A stretch of DNA of 64,000 nt from contig NZ_VIRS01000002.1 of NCBI RefSeq assembly GCF_006912135.1, positions 186,001 to 250,000 of the forward strand, read 5' to 3'. The stretch's first letter is position 1. The number at the start of each line of letters is the position of its first letter. The stretch comes from Cryptosporangium phraense. Lineage in GTDB: Bacteria > Actinomycetota > Actinomycetes > Mycobacteriales > Cryptosporangiaceae. Shown here piece after piece: positions 43,206-52,263 of the stretch. Below the pieces are notes generated by a model. The model saw only the letters and a list, made by a program, of their open reading frames with translations. It made no database searches and had not been told where the DNA came from. The position numbers and the translations under genes were made by a program.

Positions 43206-43379
43206 GCCTGAATCCGGCCCTTCTCGCTCGGTTGGTTGCCGCATCGTTGCACGCCGGGAGGGCCCGGGTTGCGCGGCGGCACCCCCACTCAACCCGCAAC
43301 CGAACCCGCCGACGGCGTGGTCGTGGACGCGAAATCCACGCCTCAGGCCGTAGCTCAGACAACGCGGGGGATCAGCTTC

Positions 43380-46166
43380 ATGGCTCGACACACGACAGCG
43401 CGCCGGTGGGCCCTGGCCCTTCCGGCCACGGTCGTCGCGGCGGTCGCCGGCGGCTTCGCTCTGGCCCCGGCCACCGCGCTCCCGCAGGCCGGCTCGGCTG
43501 CCGAGCACGCCTCCGCCGCCGTGGCCCCGGCGGCCCCGGCCGGTCCGGCCGCTCCGGCTGCGCCGGCTGCTCCGTCGGCCGCTCAGCAGACCGCCGCCGC
43601 GGTCGCCGACGGCAGCACGGTCCAGGGCTCCGGCACCCCGGCCAAGGTCGCGGTCCGCACGCTCGCGCTCGGCAGCGCCGACCGGCCCGCCCCGGGTGCG
43701 TCCGTCGCCTCGATCCAGCCCGCCGGCGTCCCGCTGGCGTTCACCGCCGCCGCCGCGGCCGCTGCGGTCGACGCCACCGACGAGCCGCGCGTGCTGCGCC
43801 GGATCGTCTCCGGTTCGTTCTCCGCCGTCGGCGTCACCTGGGAGCGCGACCCGTCGCTCGGCAAGGTCAGCGTCGCGGTCCGCACCCGTTCGTCGGCGTC
43901 CGCCGCCTGGTCGACGTGGACGACGGCGGGCAACGGCGAGAACGACGACCGCAACGGCACCAACGCGGTGCCGCTGGACGTCCGGGAGGGCCCTGGCCTG
44001 ATCTGGACCGGCGAGGCGGTGACCGCCGAGGTCGTCGTCACCACGGTCTCCGGCCGTCAGCCGGTCGACGTCAAGGTCGATCTGATCGACCCGGGCACGG
44101 TCGCGTCCGACGCCGCCGCGGCCGCCGTTCCGTCCGGCGACGAGGTCGCCCAGTCCGGCGAGGTGGCCCAGTCCGACCCGCTGACCCCGGCCGGTGCTCC
44201 GGCCACGACCGCGGTGCCCGCCCCGACCGCGTACGGCAACGGCGTCGTCAAGATCTACAGCCGCGCCGCCTGGGGCGCGGACCCCGCGTACATGAAGTGG
44301 ACGCCGGCCTACGCGCCGAAGGTGAACGCGATCGTCGTGCACCACACCGCGACCGCGAACGGCTACACGGCCGAGCAGGTCCCGGCGATCATCCGCTCGA
44401 TCTACTACTACATGGCCGTCACCGAGAAGTACGGCGACGTGGGCTACAACGTGCTGATCGACCGTTTCGGCCGGGTCTGGGAGGGACGCTACGGCGGCCT
44501 CACCCGGGCGGTCGTCGGCGCGCACGCCGGCGGCTTCAACACCGGGACCAGCGGGATCGGCATCATCGGCGACCACACCAAGGTCGCCGTGTCGGCCGCG
44601 GCCAAGGAGGCCGTCGCCCGTTACTCCGCGTTCAAGCTCGGCACCGCCAAGGTGAGCCCGGTCGGCACGACCGCGCTGACCGGCGGCCCGTCGACGAAGT
44701 TCAAGACCAAGGTCACGGTCACGCTCCCGACGATCTACCCGCACCAGAGCACCAGCTCGACCGCGTGCCCCGGTACGTACGGCCTGGCGATCCTGGACTG
44801 GGTCCGTACCCGGGCCAAGGCCCTGGTCTCGTCGTACAAGCTCGGCGCCGTCGTCGCCAACCCGGTGGTCGCCAAGCCCACCACGTCCACCAAGCCGGTA
44901 GCCAAGCCCACCAAGCCGGTGGCCAAGCCCACCAAGCCGGTGGCCAAGCCCACCACCCCGAAGCCGACGCCGACCACGACGGCGAAGCCGGTCGCCGCCG
45001 TCACCGCTCCCGTCACCCCGGCGCTGCCGGTCGGCGCCACCGCGGTGCCGGCCGCCGGCCTCACGATCTTCGGCGCGGGCAGCGGCCACGGCCGCGGCCT
45101 GAGCCAGTACGGAGCGAAGGGCGCCGCCCTCCAGGGCCTCACCGCGGCCCAGATCGTCGGCTTCTACTACCCGGGCTCGACGCTGACCGCCAAGGGCAAC
45201 CCGTCGCTGCGGGTCCGCCTGTCGGCGATCGACAACGGCTTCTTCGCGCTCGTCCCGACGACCGGCACCACGGTCAGCGGCGTCGTCGCGACCGACGCCA
45301 AGGGCACCAAGGTCGCGCTGCCGGCCAAGGCGGCCTGGCGGGTCGCCCGCAGCGGCGCGAACTACCTGATCGGTGAGAAGGTCGGCTCGGTCTGGAAGAC
45401 CACCTACACGCTCGCCGCCCCGGTGACGTTCAGCGGTCCGAAGACGCTCAAGCTCAACTACAGCACGCCCAAGACCGACTGCCGGGGCGGCAGCAGCGTC
45501 ACGTTCACCGGGTCGCTGACCGCCTCGGTCGCCGACAACACCGCGCACTACACGGCGAACATGCCGATCGACACGTACCTTCAGGGCGTCGTCGCCTCGG
45601 AGATGCCGTCGAGCTGGCCGGCCGCGGCCCTGCAGGCGCAGACGCTGGCCGCGCGGACCTACGCGACCGCGAAGATCAGCTCGAGCCGCTACTACGACGT
45701 GATCGACACCCAGGCCAACCAGTGCTGGGACGGCGCGCTCTCGGAGACCGCCGCCACCAACGCGGCGATCGCGGCCACCGCGGGCCAGGTCCTGACGGTC
45801 GGCGGCAAGGTCATCAGCGCCGAGTTCTCGTCCGACAGCGGCGGGTACACCGCGTCCGGCAACGTCAGCTACCTGCCGGCCAAGGCCGACCCGTACACGC
45901 TGGCCGCTGCGTCGTCGGCCACGAACTGGAGCGTCGTGCTGACGCCGGCCCAGCTGGCGGCGGCGGACGGCTCGGCCGGCCTGACCGCGGTCACCGCGAT
46001 CCAGGTCACCGACCGCACCGGAGCGGGCAAGTGGGGCGGCCGGGCCGAGTCGATCAAGCTGTACGGCACGGTCGCCGGCGGCAAGTCGACGACGGTGACC
46101 GTCACCGGTACGCAGTTCCGCGTGAACCTCAACCTGAAGAGCACCTACATCGGGTTCACGAAGTAA
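43380..46166 (+). CDS. Secreted N-acetylmuramoyl-L-alanine amidase with SpoIID domain
   Basis: A 928-residue exported protein. A signal peptide (RRWALALPATVVAAVAGGF) is followed by an Ala/Pro-rich region and a beta-rich domain (about 110-250). A zinc amidase_2/PGRP domain starts with FSRAAWGA-like YSRAAWGAD and has VVHHTAT with the first zinc His, YNVLIDRFGRVWEGRYGG, and YPHQSTSSTACPG with the other ligands. A Lys-Pro-Thr linker with four VAKPT repeats (about 500-530) joins it to a SpoIID/LytB domain: GHGRGLSQYGAKG, YLQGVVASEMPSSWP, AQTLAARTYA and SSDSGGYTA. SpoIID domains cut denuded glycan, so one protein may strip peptides and cleave strands. ATG 43380 follows GGGGGATC. Amidase activity is inferred from ligands. 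Confidence 0.92.
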   Translation: MARHTTARRWALALPATVVAAVAGGFALAPATALPQAGSAAEHASAAVAPAAPAGPAAPAAPAAPSAAQQTAAAVADGSTVQGSGTPAKVAVRTLALGSADRPAPGASVASIQPAGVPLAFTAAAAAAAVDATDEPRVLRRIVSGSFSAVGVTWERDPSLGKVSVAVRTRSSASAAWSTWTTAGNGENDDRNGTNAVPLDVREGPGLIWTGEAVTAEVVVTTVSGRQPVDVKVDLIDPGTVASDAAAAAVPSGDEVAQSGEVAQSDPLTPAGAPATTAVPAPTAYGNGVVKIYSRAAWGADPAYMKWTPAYAPKVNAIVVHHTATANGYTAEQVPAIIRSIYYYMAVTEKYGDVGYNVLIDRFGRVWEGRYGGLTRAVVGAHAGGFNTGTSGIGIIGDHTKVAVSAAAKEAVARYSAFKLGTAKVSPVGTTALTGGPSTKFKTKVTVTLPTIYPHQSTSSTACPGTYGLAILDWVRTRAKALVSSYKLGAVVANPVVAKPTTSTKPVAKPTKPVAKPTKPVAKPTTPKPTPTTTAKPVAAVTAPVTPALPVGATAVPAAGLTIFGAGSGHGRGLSQYGAKGAALQGLTAAQIVGFYYPGSTLTAKGNPSLRVRLSAIDNGFFALVPTTGTTVSGVVATDAKGTKVALPAKAAWRVARSGANYLIGEKVGSVWKTTYTLAAPVTFSGPKTLKLNYSTPKTDCRGGSSVTFTGSLTASVADNTAHYTANMPIDTYLQGVVASEMPSSWPAAALQAQTLAARTYATAKISSSRYYDVIDTQANQCWDGALSETAATNAAIAATAGQVLTVGGKVISAEFSSDSGGYTASGNVSYLPAKADPYTLAAASSATNWSVVLTPAQLAAADGSAGLTAVTAIQVTDRTGAGKWGGRAESIKLYGTVAGGKSTTVTVTGTQFRVNLNLKSTYIGFTK

Positions 46167-46496
46167 GCGACTTCGATACGGTGGCCGTCGGGGAACCCCC
46201 GGCGGTCACCGTCCGCATTTGGGTGAAGCCCCAGGAAACCGTCCGGCAACGGTGTGATGAATTGATCCAGTCGCTCCGTAACCGGACAGCGGAGGAACGT
46301 GTCACTATCCGGACGGGGCGCCCTCATCCGCCCAGCCGGACGGGGCCGACCGTGCGGTGACGGGTGCCACTCGGGCGTACGCTCTACAGCGCGGGCGGCC
46401 GGGTAGGTCCTCCGTGAACGGGGTCACGGCCGACCCCGGCTAACAGGCGCAAGTCGGCAACCTGGTGTGACGAACAGGTCGACGAGGAGACAACTG
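46167..46496 (+). promoter_or_regulatory. Structured leader upstream of GT4 gene, riboswitch-like
   Basis: This 330-bp gap is rich in potential RNA structure: a long imperfect hairpin at about 46179-46212 (GGTGGCCGTCGGGG-AACC...), a CCGTGA-ACGGGG-TCACGG hairpin near 46412-46429 and GGTC/GACC arms around it. GGGGAACC, GGGTGAAGCCC, GGGTAGGTCC and a GGCTAACAGGCG near 46437-46450 recall conserved pieces of the ydaO-type c-di-AMP riboswitch, but spacing is long and several consensus bases differ. The first hairpin may instead terminate the amidase transcript. Not more than a suggestion. Confidence 0.3.
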
Positions 46497-47642
46497 GTGA
46501 CAGGTGGCAACGGCCCCCGAGTCCTTGTCGACGCCACGGCGGTCCCCGCGGACCGCGGCGGCGTCGGTCGGTACGTCGACGGGCTGCTACCAGCCCTCGG
46601 GCGAGCCGGTGCCGATCTGGCAGTCGTCTGCCAGCGGGCCGATGCGGAGCGTTACGGCCGGCTCGTTCCGGCCGCCACGGTGATCCCGGCCCCGGCCGCG
46701 GTGGCCCACCGCCCGGCCCGGCTGGCCTGGGAGCAGACCGGCCTGCCGCTGGTTGCCCAGCACGTGAACGCCGACGTCGTGCACTCGCCGCACTACACCC
46801 AGCCGCTGCGGGTCTCGTGCCCGGTGGTCGTCACCGTGCACGACGCCACGTTCTTCACCGACCCCCGTCACTACGACAAGGGCAAGGGCGCGTTCTTCCG
46901 GTCGGCCACCCGCACGGCCATGCGCCGGGCGTCGCGGGTGATCGTGCCGAGCAAGGCGACCCGGGACGAGCTGATCCGCCTGCTCGACGCCGACCCCACC
47001 AAGCTCGACGTCGCCTACCACGGCGTCGACCCGCGGATCTTCCACGTGCCCGACGAGGCGGAGTGCGCGCGGGTGCGCGCCCGCCTCGGCATCGGCCAGG
47101 CCAGCTACGTCGCGTTCCTCGGGGCGCAGGAGCCCCGCAAGAACGTCCCGAACCTGATCCGCGGCTGGGCCCGGGCCTGCGAGCACCGCGAGGCACCGCC
47201 CGCGCTGGTCATCGCCGGCGGCTCGGGGCACGACGAAGAGATCGACACCGCGATCGAGGAGATCCCGCCGCACCTGCGGCTGATCCGCCCCGGCTACCTG
47301 CGCTACGCCGACCTGCCCGGCTACCTCGGCGGGGCGATCGTCGTCGCCTACCCCAGCCACGGCGAGGGCTTCGGCCTGCCGGTGCTGGAGGCGATGGCCT
47401 GCGGCGCCTGCGTCCTGACGACGCCCCGCCTCTCGCTGCCCGAGGTCGGCGGTGAGGCGGTCGCCTACACCAGCGAGGACGCCGACCAGATCGGCACCGA
47501 CCTGGCCGCTCTGCTCGACGACCATGACCGACGTGCGCACCTCGGTGAGGCGGGGCGTACCCGATCGCTGGAGTTCTCCTGGGACGCCTCGGCCGAGGCG
47601 CACCTGGCCAGCTTCACCAGAGCTGTGGCAGCCAGCGCATGA
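46497..47642 (+). CDS. GT4-family glycosyltransferase
   Basis: A 381-residue GT-B fold transferase. It shows RVLVDATAVPADRGGVGRYVDGL at the acceptor side, VHSPHYTQPL, VVVTVHDATFFTDP, and the donor domain VAFLGAQEPRKNVPNLI, LVIAGGSG and PSHGEGFGLPVLEAMACG with the EX7E-type pair. Upstream GTG 46467 exists, but GTG 46497 has GAGGAGA six bases before it. Followed 37 bp later by the GDP-mannose pyrophosphorylase gene, it probably uses GDP-mannose to build surface glycans; the acceptor is unknown. Confidence 0.92.
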   Translation: MTGGNGPRVLVDATAVPADRGGVGRYVDGLLPALGRAGADLAVVCQRADAERYGRLVPAATVIPAPAAVAHRPARLAWEQTGLPLVAQHVNADVVHSPHYTQPLRVSCPVVVTVHDATFFTDPRHYDKGKGAFFRSATRTAMRRASRVIVPSKATRDELIRLLDADPTKLDVAYHGVDPRIFHVPDEAECARVRARLGIGQASYVAFLGAQEPRKNVPNLIRGWARACEHREAPPALVIAGGSGHDEEIDTAIEEIPPHLRLIRPGYLRYADLPGYLGGAIVVAYPSHGEGFGLPVLEAMACGACVLTTPRLSLPEVGGEAVAYTSEDADQIGTDLAALLDDHDRRAHLGEAGRTRSLEFSWDASAEAHLASFTRAVAASA

Positions 47643-47679
47643 TGGCTGCCATCGACGACCCCCACCCGGAGGTTGCCTG

Positions 47680-48768
47680 ATGAGCGCTTTCTACCCCGTC
47701 ATCCCCGCAGGCGGTAGCGGTACGCGGCTCTGGCCGCTGTCCCGCGCAGGCCACCCCAAGTTCCTCCACCCGTTGACCGGCGGCGACCGCACGCTGATCC
47801 AGGAGACCGTCGACCGGCTGAAGTACGTCTCGCTGCCCGGTGACACGTTCGTGGTCACCGGTGCCGCCCACGCGGCCGCCGTCGCCCGCCAACTTCCCGA
47901 GGTGCCGGCGTCGAACATCGTCGTCGAGCCCGGCCCGCGCGAGTCCGGGCCCGCGATCGCGCTGGCCGCCGCGCTGATCCACCGCAAGGACCCCGACGCG
48001 GTCATGGGGTCGTTCGCCGCCGACCACGTGGTCCGTGACGTGCGCACTTTCGTGAACACCGTTCGCACCGCGATCGAGACGGCCGCGGACGGCAAGCTGG
48101 TCTGCATCGGCATCACGCCGACCGGCCCCGAGGTCGGCTACGGCTACATCCGCTGCGGCGATCACCTGGCCACCGGGGCCCGCGCGGTGCTGGAGTTCAA
48201 GGAGAAGCCGTCGGCCGAGGTGGCCCAGGGTTACCTCGACTCCGGCGAGTACGTCTGGAACGCCGGCATGTTCGTCTGGCGGGCCGACGCGCTGCTCGGC
48301 GAGGTCGAACGGCAGCTGCCCGACCTGCACAGCGGGCTGATGAAGATCTGCGAGTCGTGGGACCTGCCCCGCCGCGACGAGGTGCTGGCCGAGGTCTGGC
48401 CCCGGCTGCCGAAGATCTCGGTCGACCACGGCGTGATGGAGGGCGCGGCCGCCCGCGGCAACGTCGCGGTCGTCCCGGCCGCGTTCGGCTGGAACGACCT
48501 CGGCGACTGGGACACGCTCGGCGCGGTGCTGGAGCCGGACGACGAGGGCAACACGGTGGTCGGCGCGCACGACCGCATCATCACGATCGACACCAGCGGC
48601 GCGATGATCGTGCCGGGCTCGAGTCGCACGGTCGCGCTGCTCGGCATGCGTGACGTCGTCGTCGTCGACACCCCGGACGCGCTCCTGGTGTGCCCGCGCG
48701 ACCGCGCCCAGGAGGTCAAGTCGCTGGTCGAGGCGTTGAAGAGCAAGGGTGCCGGCAATCTCTGCTGA
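47680..48768 (+). CDS. manC: Mannose-1-phosphate guanylyltransferase
   Basis: A 362-residue nucleotidyltransferase making GDP-mannose from mannose-1-phosphate and GTP. The signature PAGGSGTRLWPLSRAGHPKF is at the start, with the SFAADHVV and FKEKP motifs, EYVWNAGMFVWRA, and NDLGDWDTL further on. It is single-domain, lacking the C-terminal isomerase of the longer type II enzymes. GGAGG stands seven bases before ATG 47680. It is the counterpart of mycobacterial Rv3264c (named manB there) and supplies donors for lipoglycans and the adjacent transferase. Confidence 0.95.
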   Translation: MSAFYPVIPAGGSGTRLWPLSRAGHPKFLHPLTGGDRTLIQETVDRLKYVSLPGDTFVVTGAAHAAAVARQLPEVPASNIVVEPGPRESGPAIALAAALIHRKDPDAVMGSFAADHVVRDVRTFVNTVRTAIETAADGKLVCIGITPTGPEVGYGYIRCGDHLATGARAVLEFKEKPSAEVAQGYLDSGEYVWNAGMFVWRADALLGEVERQLPDLHSGLMKICESWDLPRRDEVLAEVWPRLPKISVDHGVMEGAAARGNVAVVPAAFGWNDLGDWDTLGAVLEPDDEGNTVVGAHDRIITIDTSGAMIVPGSSRTVALLGMRDVVVVDTPDALLVCPRDRAQEVKSLVEALKSKGAGNLC

Positions 48769-49705
48769 TTCCGTGGTCGGTCCGGCCCCACTCACCCGTG
48801 AGTGGCGGCCGGACTTCCCGCTCGACATCCGCCGGTCGCTCGGGCACCTGGCCCGCGGGAAGGGTGACCCGACCCAGCGGCTGGCCGACGGCGCGCTCTG
48901 GCGCACCGCCCCCACTCCCGACGGCCCGGGCACCCTGCGGCTGCGCCGCACCGACCGGGTCGAGGCCGAGGCCTGGGGCCCGGGCGCGGCCTGGCTGCTC
49001 GAACACCTGCCGTCGCTGCTCTGCGCCTCCGATGTGGTCGACGACTTCCTGGACGTCCTGGAAGCGGCGCCGCACCCGGTGCTGTCGGAGGCCTGGCGGA
49101 TCTGCGGTGGCGGGCTCCGGTTCCCGGCCACGCATCTGCTGTTCGACCAGGTCTCGGTGGCTGTGCTGGAGCAGAAGGTGACCGGCATCGAGGCCCGGCG
49201 CTCGTGGCGGGAGCTGGTCTGGCGGTTCGGGTCGCCGGCCCCGGGGCCGGCTCCGGCCGGGATGGCGGTGGCCCCGTACCCGGCCGACTGGCTGGCGATC
49301 CCTGACTGGGAGTGGCACAAGGCCGGCGTCGACGTGTCCCGGCGGCGGGCGATCCGGGCCGCGGCGACGGTGGCCGCTCGGCTCGACCAGCTGGTCACCG
49401 GCTCGGTGGCGGAGGCCGTGCGGATCCTGTGCACGCTGCCCGGGATCGGTCCGTGGACGGCCGCCGAGGCGGTGCAGCGGGCGATGTCCGGCGCCGACGC
49501 GGTCAGCGTCGGCGACTACCACCTGCCCAACGTGGTCGGCTGGGCGTTGGTCGGCCGCAAGCTCGACGACGCCGGGATGCTCGAGGTGCTGGCCCCCTAC
49601 GCGCCCCATCGGGCCCGGGCGATCCGCCTGGTGGAGGTGGGCCCGGCGGCCCGCCCACCGCGCCGGGGCCCGCGCTTCTCGCCCCGCGACTACCGGTCGT
49701 TTTAG
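48749..49705 (+). CDS. DNA-3-methyladenine glycosylase (AlkA/HhH-GPD type)
   Basis: A 318-residue base-excision repair glycosylase of the helix-hairpin-helix GPD superfamily. The HhH is [17 protein letters not shown], and the catalytic aspartate is in [10 protein letters not shown]. The N-terminal part ([21 protein letters not shown]) and [17 protein letters not shown] match the actinobacterial AlkA-like group. It removes alkylated purines. The GTG at 48749 lies 20 bp inside manC; an alternative GTG at 48773 would remove the overlap. It converges with fbiB by four bases. No regulatory site visible. Confidence 0.9.
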   Translation: MPAISADSVVGPAPLTREWRPDFPLDIRRSLGHLARGKGDPTQRLADGALWRTAPTPDGPGTLRLRRTDRVEAEAWGPGAAWLLEHLPSLLCASDVVDDFLDVLEAAPHPVLSEAWRICGGGLRFPATHLLFDQVSVAVLEQKVTGIEARRSWRELVWRFGSPAPGPAPAGMAVAPYPADWLAIPDWEWHKAGVDVSRRRAIRAAATVAARLDQLVTGSVAEAVRILCTLPGIGPWTAAEAVQRAMSGADAVSVGDYHLPNVVGWALVGRKLDDAGMLEVLAPYAPHRARAIRLVEVGPAARPPRRGPRFSPRDYRSF

Positions 49706-51156
49706 CGCGTGAGCAGGAACGAGCTGGCGTCCCGGGGTGGGCGCGGGCGGGGCTCCTCGGCCGCGTAACCGACGGCCACCGAGCCCATCGGGTGCCAGTT
49801 CTCCGGCAGATCGAGCTCGGCCCGCACCAGGTCGGCGCAGAACATCGTCGACGACACCCAGCACGAGCCGATGCCCTCGGTCGCCAGCGCGACGAGGAAG
49901 TTCTGCACGCCCGCGCCCATCGCCACCTGGAACATCGCCCGCTCGCTGGCCGCCCGCCGGGCGTCCGGATACGCGTGTGCGCCGTCGAGGGCCAGCACCG
50001 GCACCACCAGGGCGGGCGCCTCCCAGAGGAGGTCGCCGCGGCGCAGACGGCGGCCGATGGCCGCCTCGTCGAACCCGTCGTTGCGCAGGTCGGCAGCCCA
50101 CGCCTCGCGCATCCCGGTCAACAGCCTCTTGCGGACGTCTTCCGACGCGACGTGGACGAACCGCCACGGGGTGGTGTGGTGCGGGGCCGGCGCGGTGACC
50201 GCGGTGGCCACCGCGCGGGCGATCGCGGCCGGGTCGACCGGGTCGGTGGTGAACGCCCGGACCGAGCGGCGCATCGCGATCGCCTCACTGCGGCCCAGTG
50301 CCCTGGCCTCGGCGGTGCCGAGCGCGAACATGTCTTCCTCGAGCACCCGGACCAGCGCGGCCGCGCCCGGGCCGTCGTCGCCGCCGACGTCGACCAGCGA
50401 CGCGACCCCGCGGACCACCGCGACCGGCACCCCGCCGCTCTTGCCCTTGACGAGTTCGGCCGCGGCGGCGATCTGGTCGGAGTCGGCGACGACGGTCATC
50501 GCCAGGTCGTTGCCGTGGCCGTCGGTCTGTCCGCGGAGGTCGCGAAGCGGGCGCAGGCCGGCCGCGCCGATCGCCACGTCGGCGACGCCGACCCGCCACG
50601 GGCGGCCCATCGTGTCGCTGACGATGACGCCGACGTCGACGCCGAGGCGGCGCTTCAACCCGGCCCGGAGCGCGCGGGCGGAGGCGTCGGAGTCTTCCGG
50701 CAATAGCGCGACGACGTCCTGGTGCACGTTGGACGTATCGACGCCGGCCGAGGCCAGCACCAGGCCCTGGCGGGTGCGGACGATCTGGGTGCGGCCGCGG
50801 GTGGCTACCACGGCCGTGGTCTCGGCGGCGATCGCGGCCTCGCGGGTCGCCTCGCGGTCGGCGCCGACCGGGACCAGGCGCCCCTCCGCCTTGCTGACGA
50901 TCTTGCTGGTCACGACCAGCACGTCTCCGTCCACCAACCACGGAGCCGCCCCAGCGAGGAGCGCCGCGAGGTCGGTGCCGGGAGTCACCTCGGGCAGCCC
51001 GGGCACCGGAAGGACCCGAACGTCGTCCGCCCGCGCCCCGGCACCACCGGCCGGCGGCGCCATCGGCGCCGGCCCGACGCCGGAGCCCAAGGAGGCCCCC
51101 GGCTGCCCGGCACCCGGCTGCCCGGCCCCGGCCGCCCCCGCCCCGGCGTCACTCAC
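49702..51156 (-). CDS. fbiB: F420 gamma-glutamyl ligase/dehydro-F420 reductase FbiB
   Basis: A 484-residue bifunctional enzyme. The N-terminal domain (about 45-290) is CofE, which adds glutamates to F420-0: [45 protein letters not shown] and LRDLRGQTD. The C-terminal domain (about 295-484) is nitroreductase-like ([37 protein letters not shown]), which in mycobacterial FbiB reduces dehydro-F420. The first 40 residues are a Gly/Ala/Pro leader. The start overlaps the fbiA stop by 8 bp. With fbiA and fbiC it completes most of the F420 tail pathway here; fbiD is not in view. Confidence 0.95.
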   Translation of the reverse strand: MSDAGAGAAGAGQPGAGQPGASLGSGVGPAPMAPPAGGAGARADDVRVLPVPGLPEVTPGTDLAALLAGAAPWLVDGDVLVVTSKIVSKAEGRLVPVGADREATREAAIAAETTAVVATRGRTQIVRTRQGLVLASAGVDTSNVHQDVVALLPEDSDASARALRAGLKRRLGVDVGVIVSDTMGRPWRVGVADVAIGAAGLRPLRDLRGQTDGHGNDLAMTVVADSDQIAAAAELVKGKSGGVPVAVVRGVASLVDVGGDDGPGAAALVRVLEEDMFALGTAEARALGRSEAIAMRRSVRAFTTDPVDPAAIARAVATAVTAPAPHHTTPWRFVHVASEDVRKRLLTGMREAWAADLRNDGFDEAAIGRRLRRGDLLWEAPALVVPVLALDGAHAYPDARRAASERAMFQVAMGAGVQNFLVALATEGIGSCWVSSTMFCADLVRAELDLPENWHPMGSVAVGYAAEEPRPRPPRDASSFLLTR

Positions 51157-52123
51157 GGCCGATTCCTCCGATCGCGGCGGCTTCGGACACCATCGTTCGG
51201 GCCGTGGTCTCGGGATCAGTCATCCAGAGCGGCACCGCCCGCACGTCGGCGCCGAACAGAACGGTTCCCGCGTCGGTCTCGTCGACCAGCCAGCCGTCGA
51301 GCAACCCCCCGTACGCCCGGGCCCCGTAGTGCGCCCCGACCCCGGACGCCGACACCTCGACCCCCACCACCGGCAGACACTTCTCGGCCATCCCCCGCAC
51401 CGGCGCCCCGCCGATGATCGGCGACACCCCCACGACCTTCGCCGACGCGGCCGCCAGCCCGGCCCGGATGCCCGGCACCCCGAGGATCGTGTCGATGCTC
51501 ACCACCGGGTTGCTCGGCGCGAACAGAATCAGATCCGCGGCCGCGATCGCCTCGAGCACACCCGGCGCCGGCTTGGCGTCCTCGATCCCCACCTGCACGA
51601 ACCGATCGGCCTTCAACGACGCCCGGTACCGCACCCACCACTCCTGGAAGTGCACCGCCCGCCGCCGCACCCCGGCGCCCTCGAGCTCCTCGGCCAGCAC
51701 CACGTGCGTCTCGACCCGGTCGTCGGTCATCGGCAGCAGCCGGACGCCGGGCTTCCAGCGGTCGCACAGCGCGTCGGTGACCGCGGACAGCGGATAGCCC
51801 GCGTCGAGCATCCGGGTGCGCACGAGGTGGGTGGCGATGTCCTTGTCGCCGAGCCCGAACCAGGTCGGTTCCGCGCCGTACTCGGCCAGCTCGTCCTTGA
51901 CCGCCCAGGTCTCGCCGGTGCGACCCCAGCCGCGTTCCTCGTCGTGACCACCGCCGAGCGTGTACATGACGCTGTCGAGGTCGGTACAGATCCGCAGGCC
52001 GTGCAGGGTGACGTCGTCCGCGGTGTTCACCACCGCGGTGATCTCGGCGTTCTGGTCCCAGGCCCGGACGCCCTGCAGGAAGCGGGCTCCGCCGATGCCC
52101 CCGGCGAGTACGACGATGCGCAT
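51149..52123 (-). CDS. fbiA: 2-phospho-L-lactate (enolpyruvyl) transferase FbiA
   Basis: A 324-residue CofD-family enzyme that transfers the phospholactyl or enolpyruvyl group from its GDP carrier to FO. Diagnostic segments are [43 protein letters not shown] in overlapping pieces, [16 protein letters not shown] and [16 protein letters not shown]. The frame extends upstream, but ATG 52123 begins the conserved first strand. It is translationally coupled to fbiB and divergent from the membrane-protein gene that precedes fbiC. Cytoplasmic. Confidence 0.95.
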   Translation of the reverse strand: MRIVVLAGGIGGARFLQGVRAWDQNAEITAVVNTADDVTLHGLRICTDLDSVMYTLGGGHDEERGWGRTGETWAVKDELAEYGAEPTWFGLGDKDIATHLVRTRMLDAGYPLSAVTDALCDRWKPGVRLLPMTDDRVETHVVLAEELEGAGVRRRAVHFQEWWVRYRASLKADRFVQVGIEDAKPAPGVLEAIAAADLILFAPSNPVVSIDTILGVPGIRAGLAAASAKVVGVSPIIGGAPVRGMAEKCLPVVGVEVSASGVGAHYGARAYGGLLDGWLVDETDAGTVLFGADVRAVPLWMTDPETTARTMVSEAAAIGGIGRE

Positions 52124-52263
52124 GACCCCATCGTTGCGCACCGGCCCGACAAGATCCGCCCAGGCCCCGGCCCGGCGCCCCCTCGCACGTCGTGGCCGGG
52201 ATGTGCCAGGCTGACGGACGCACAAGTGGGTAAACGGAGACCACGCCCGATGAAGGAGGGACC

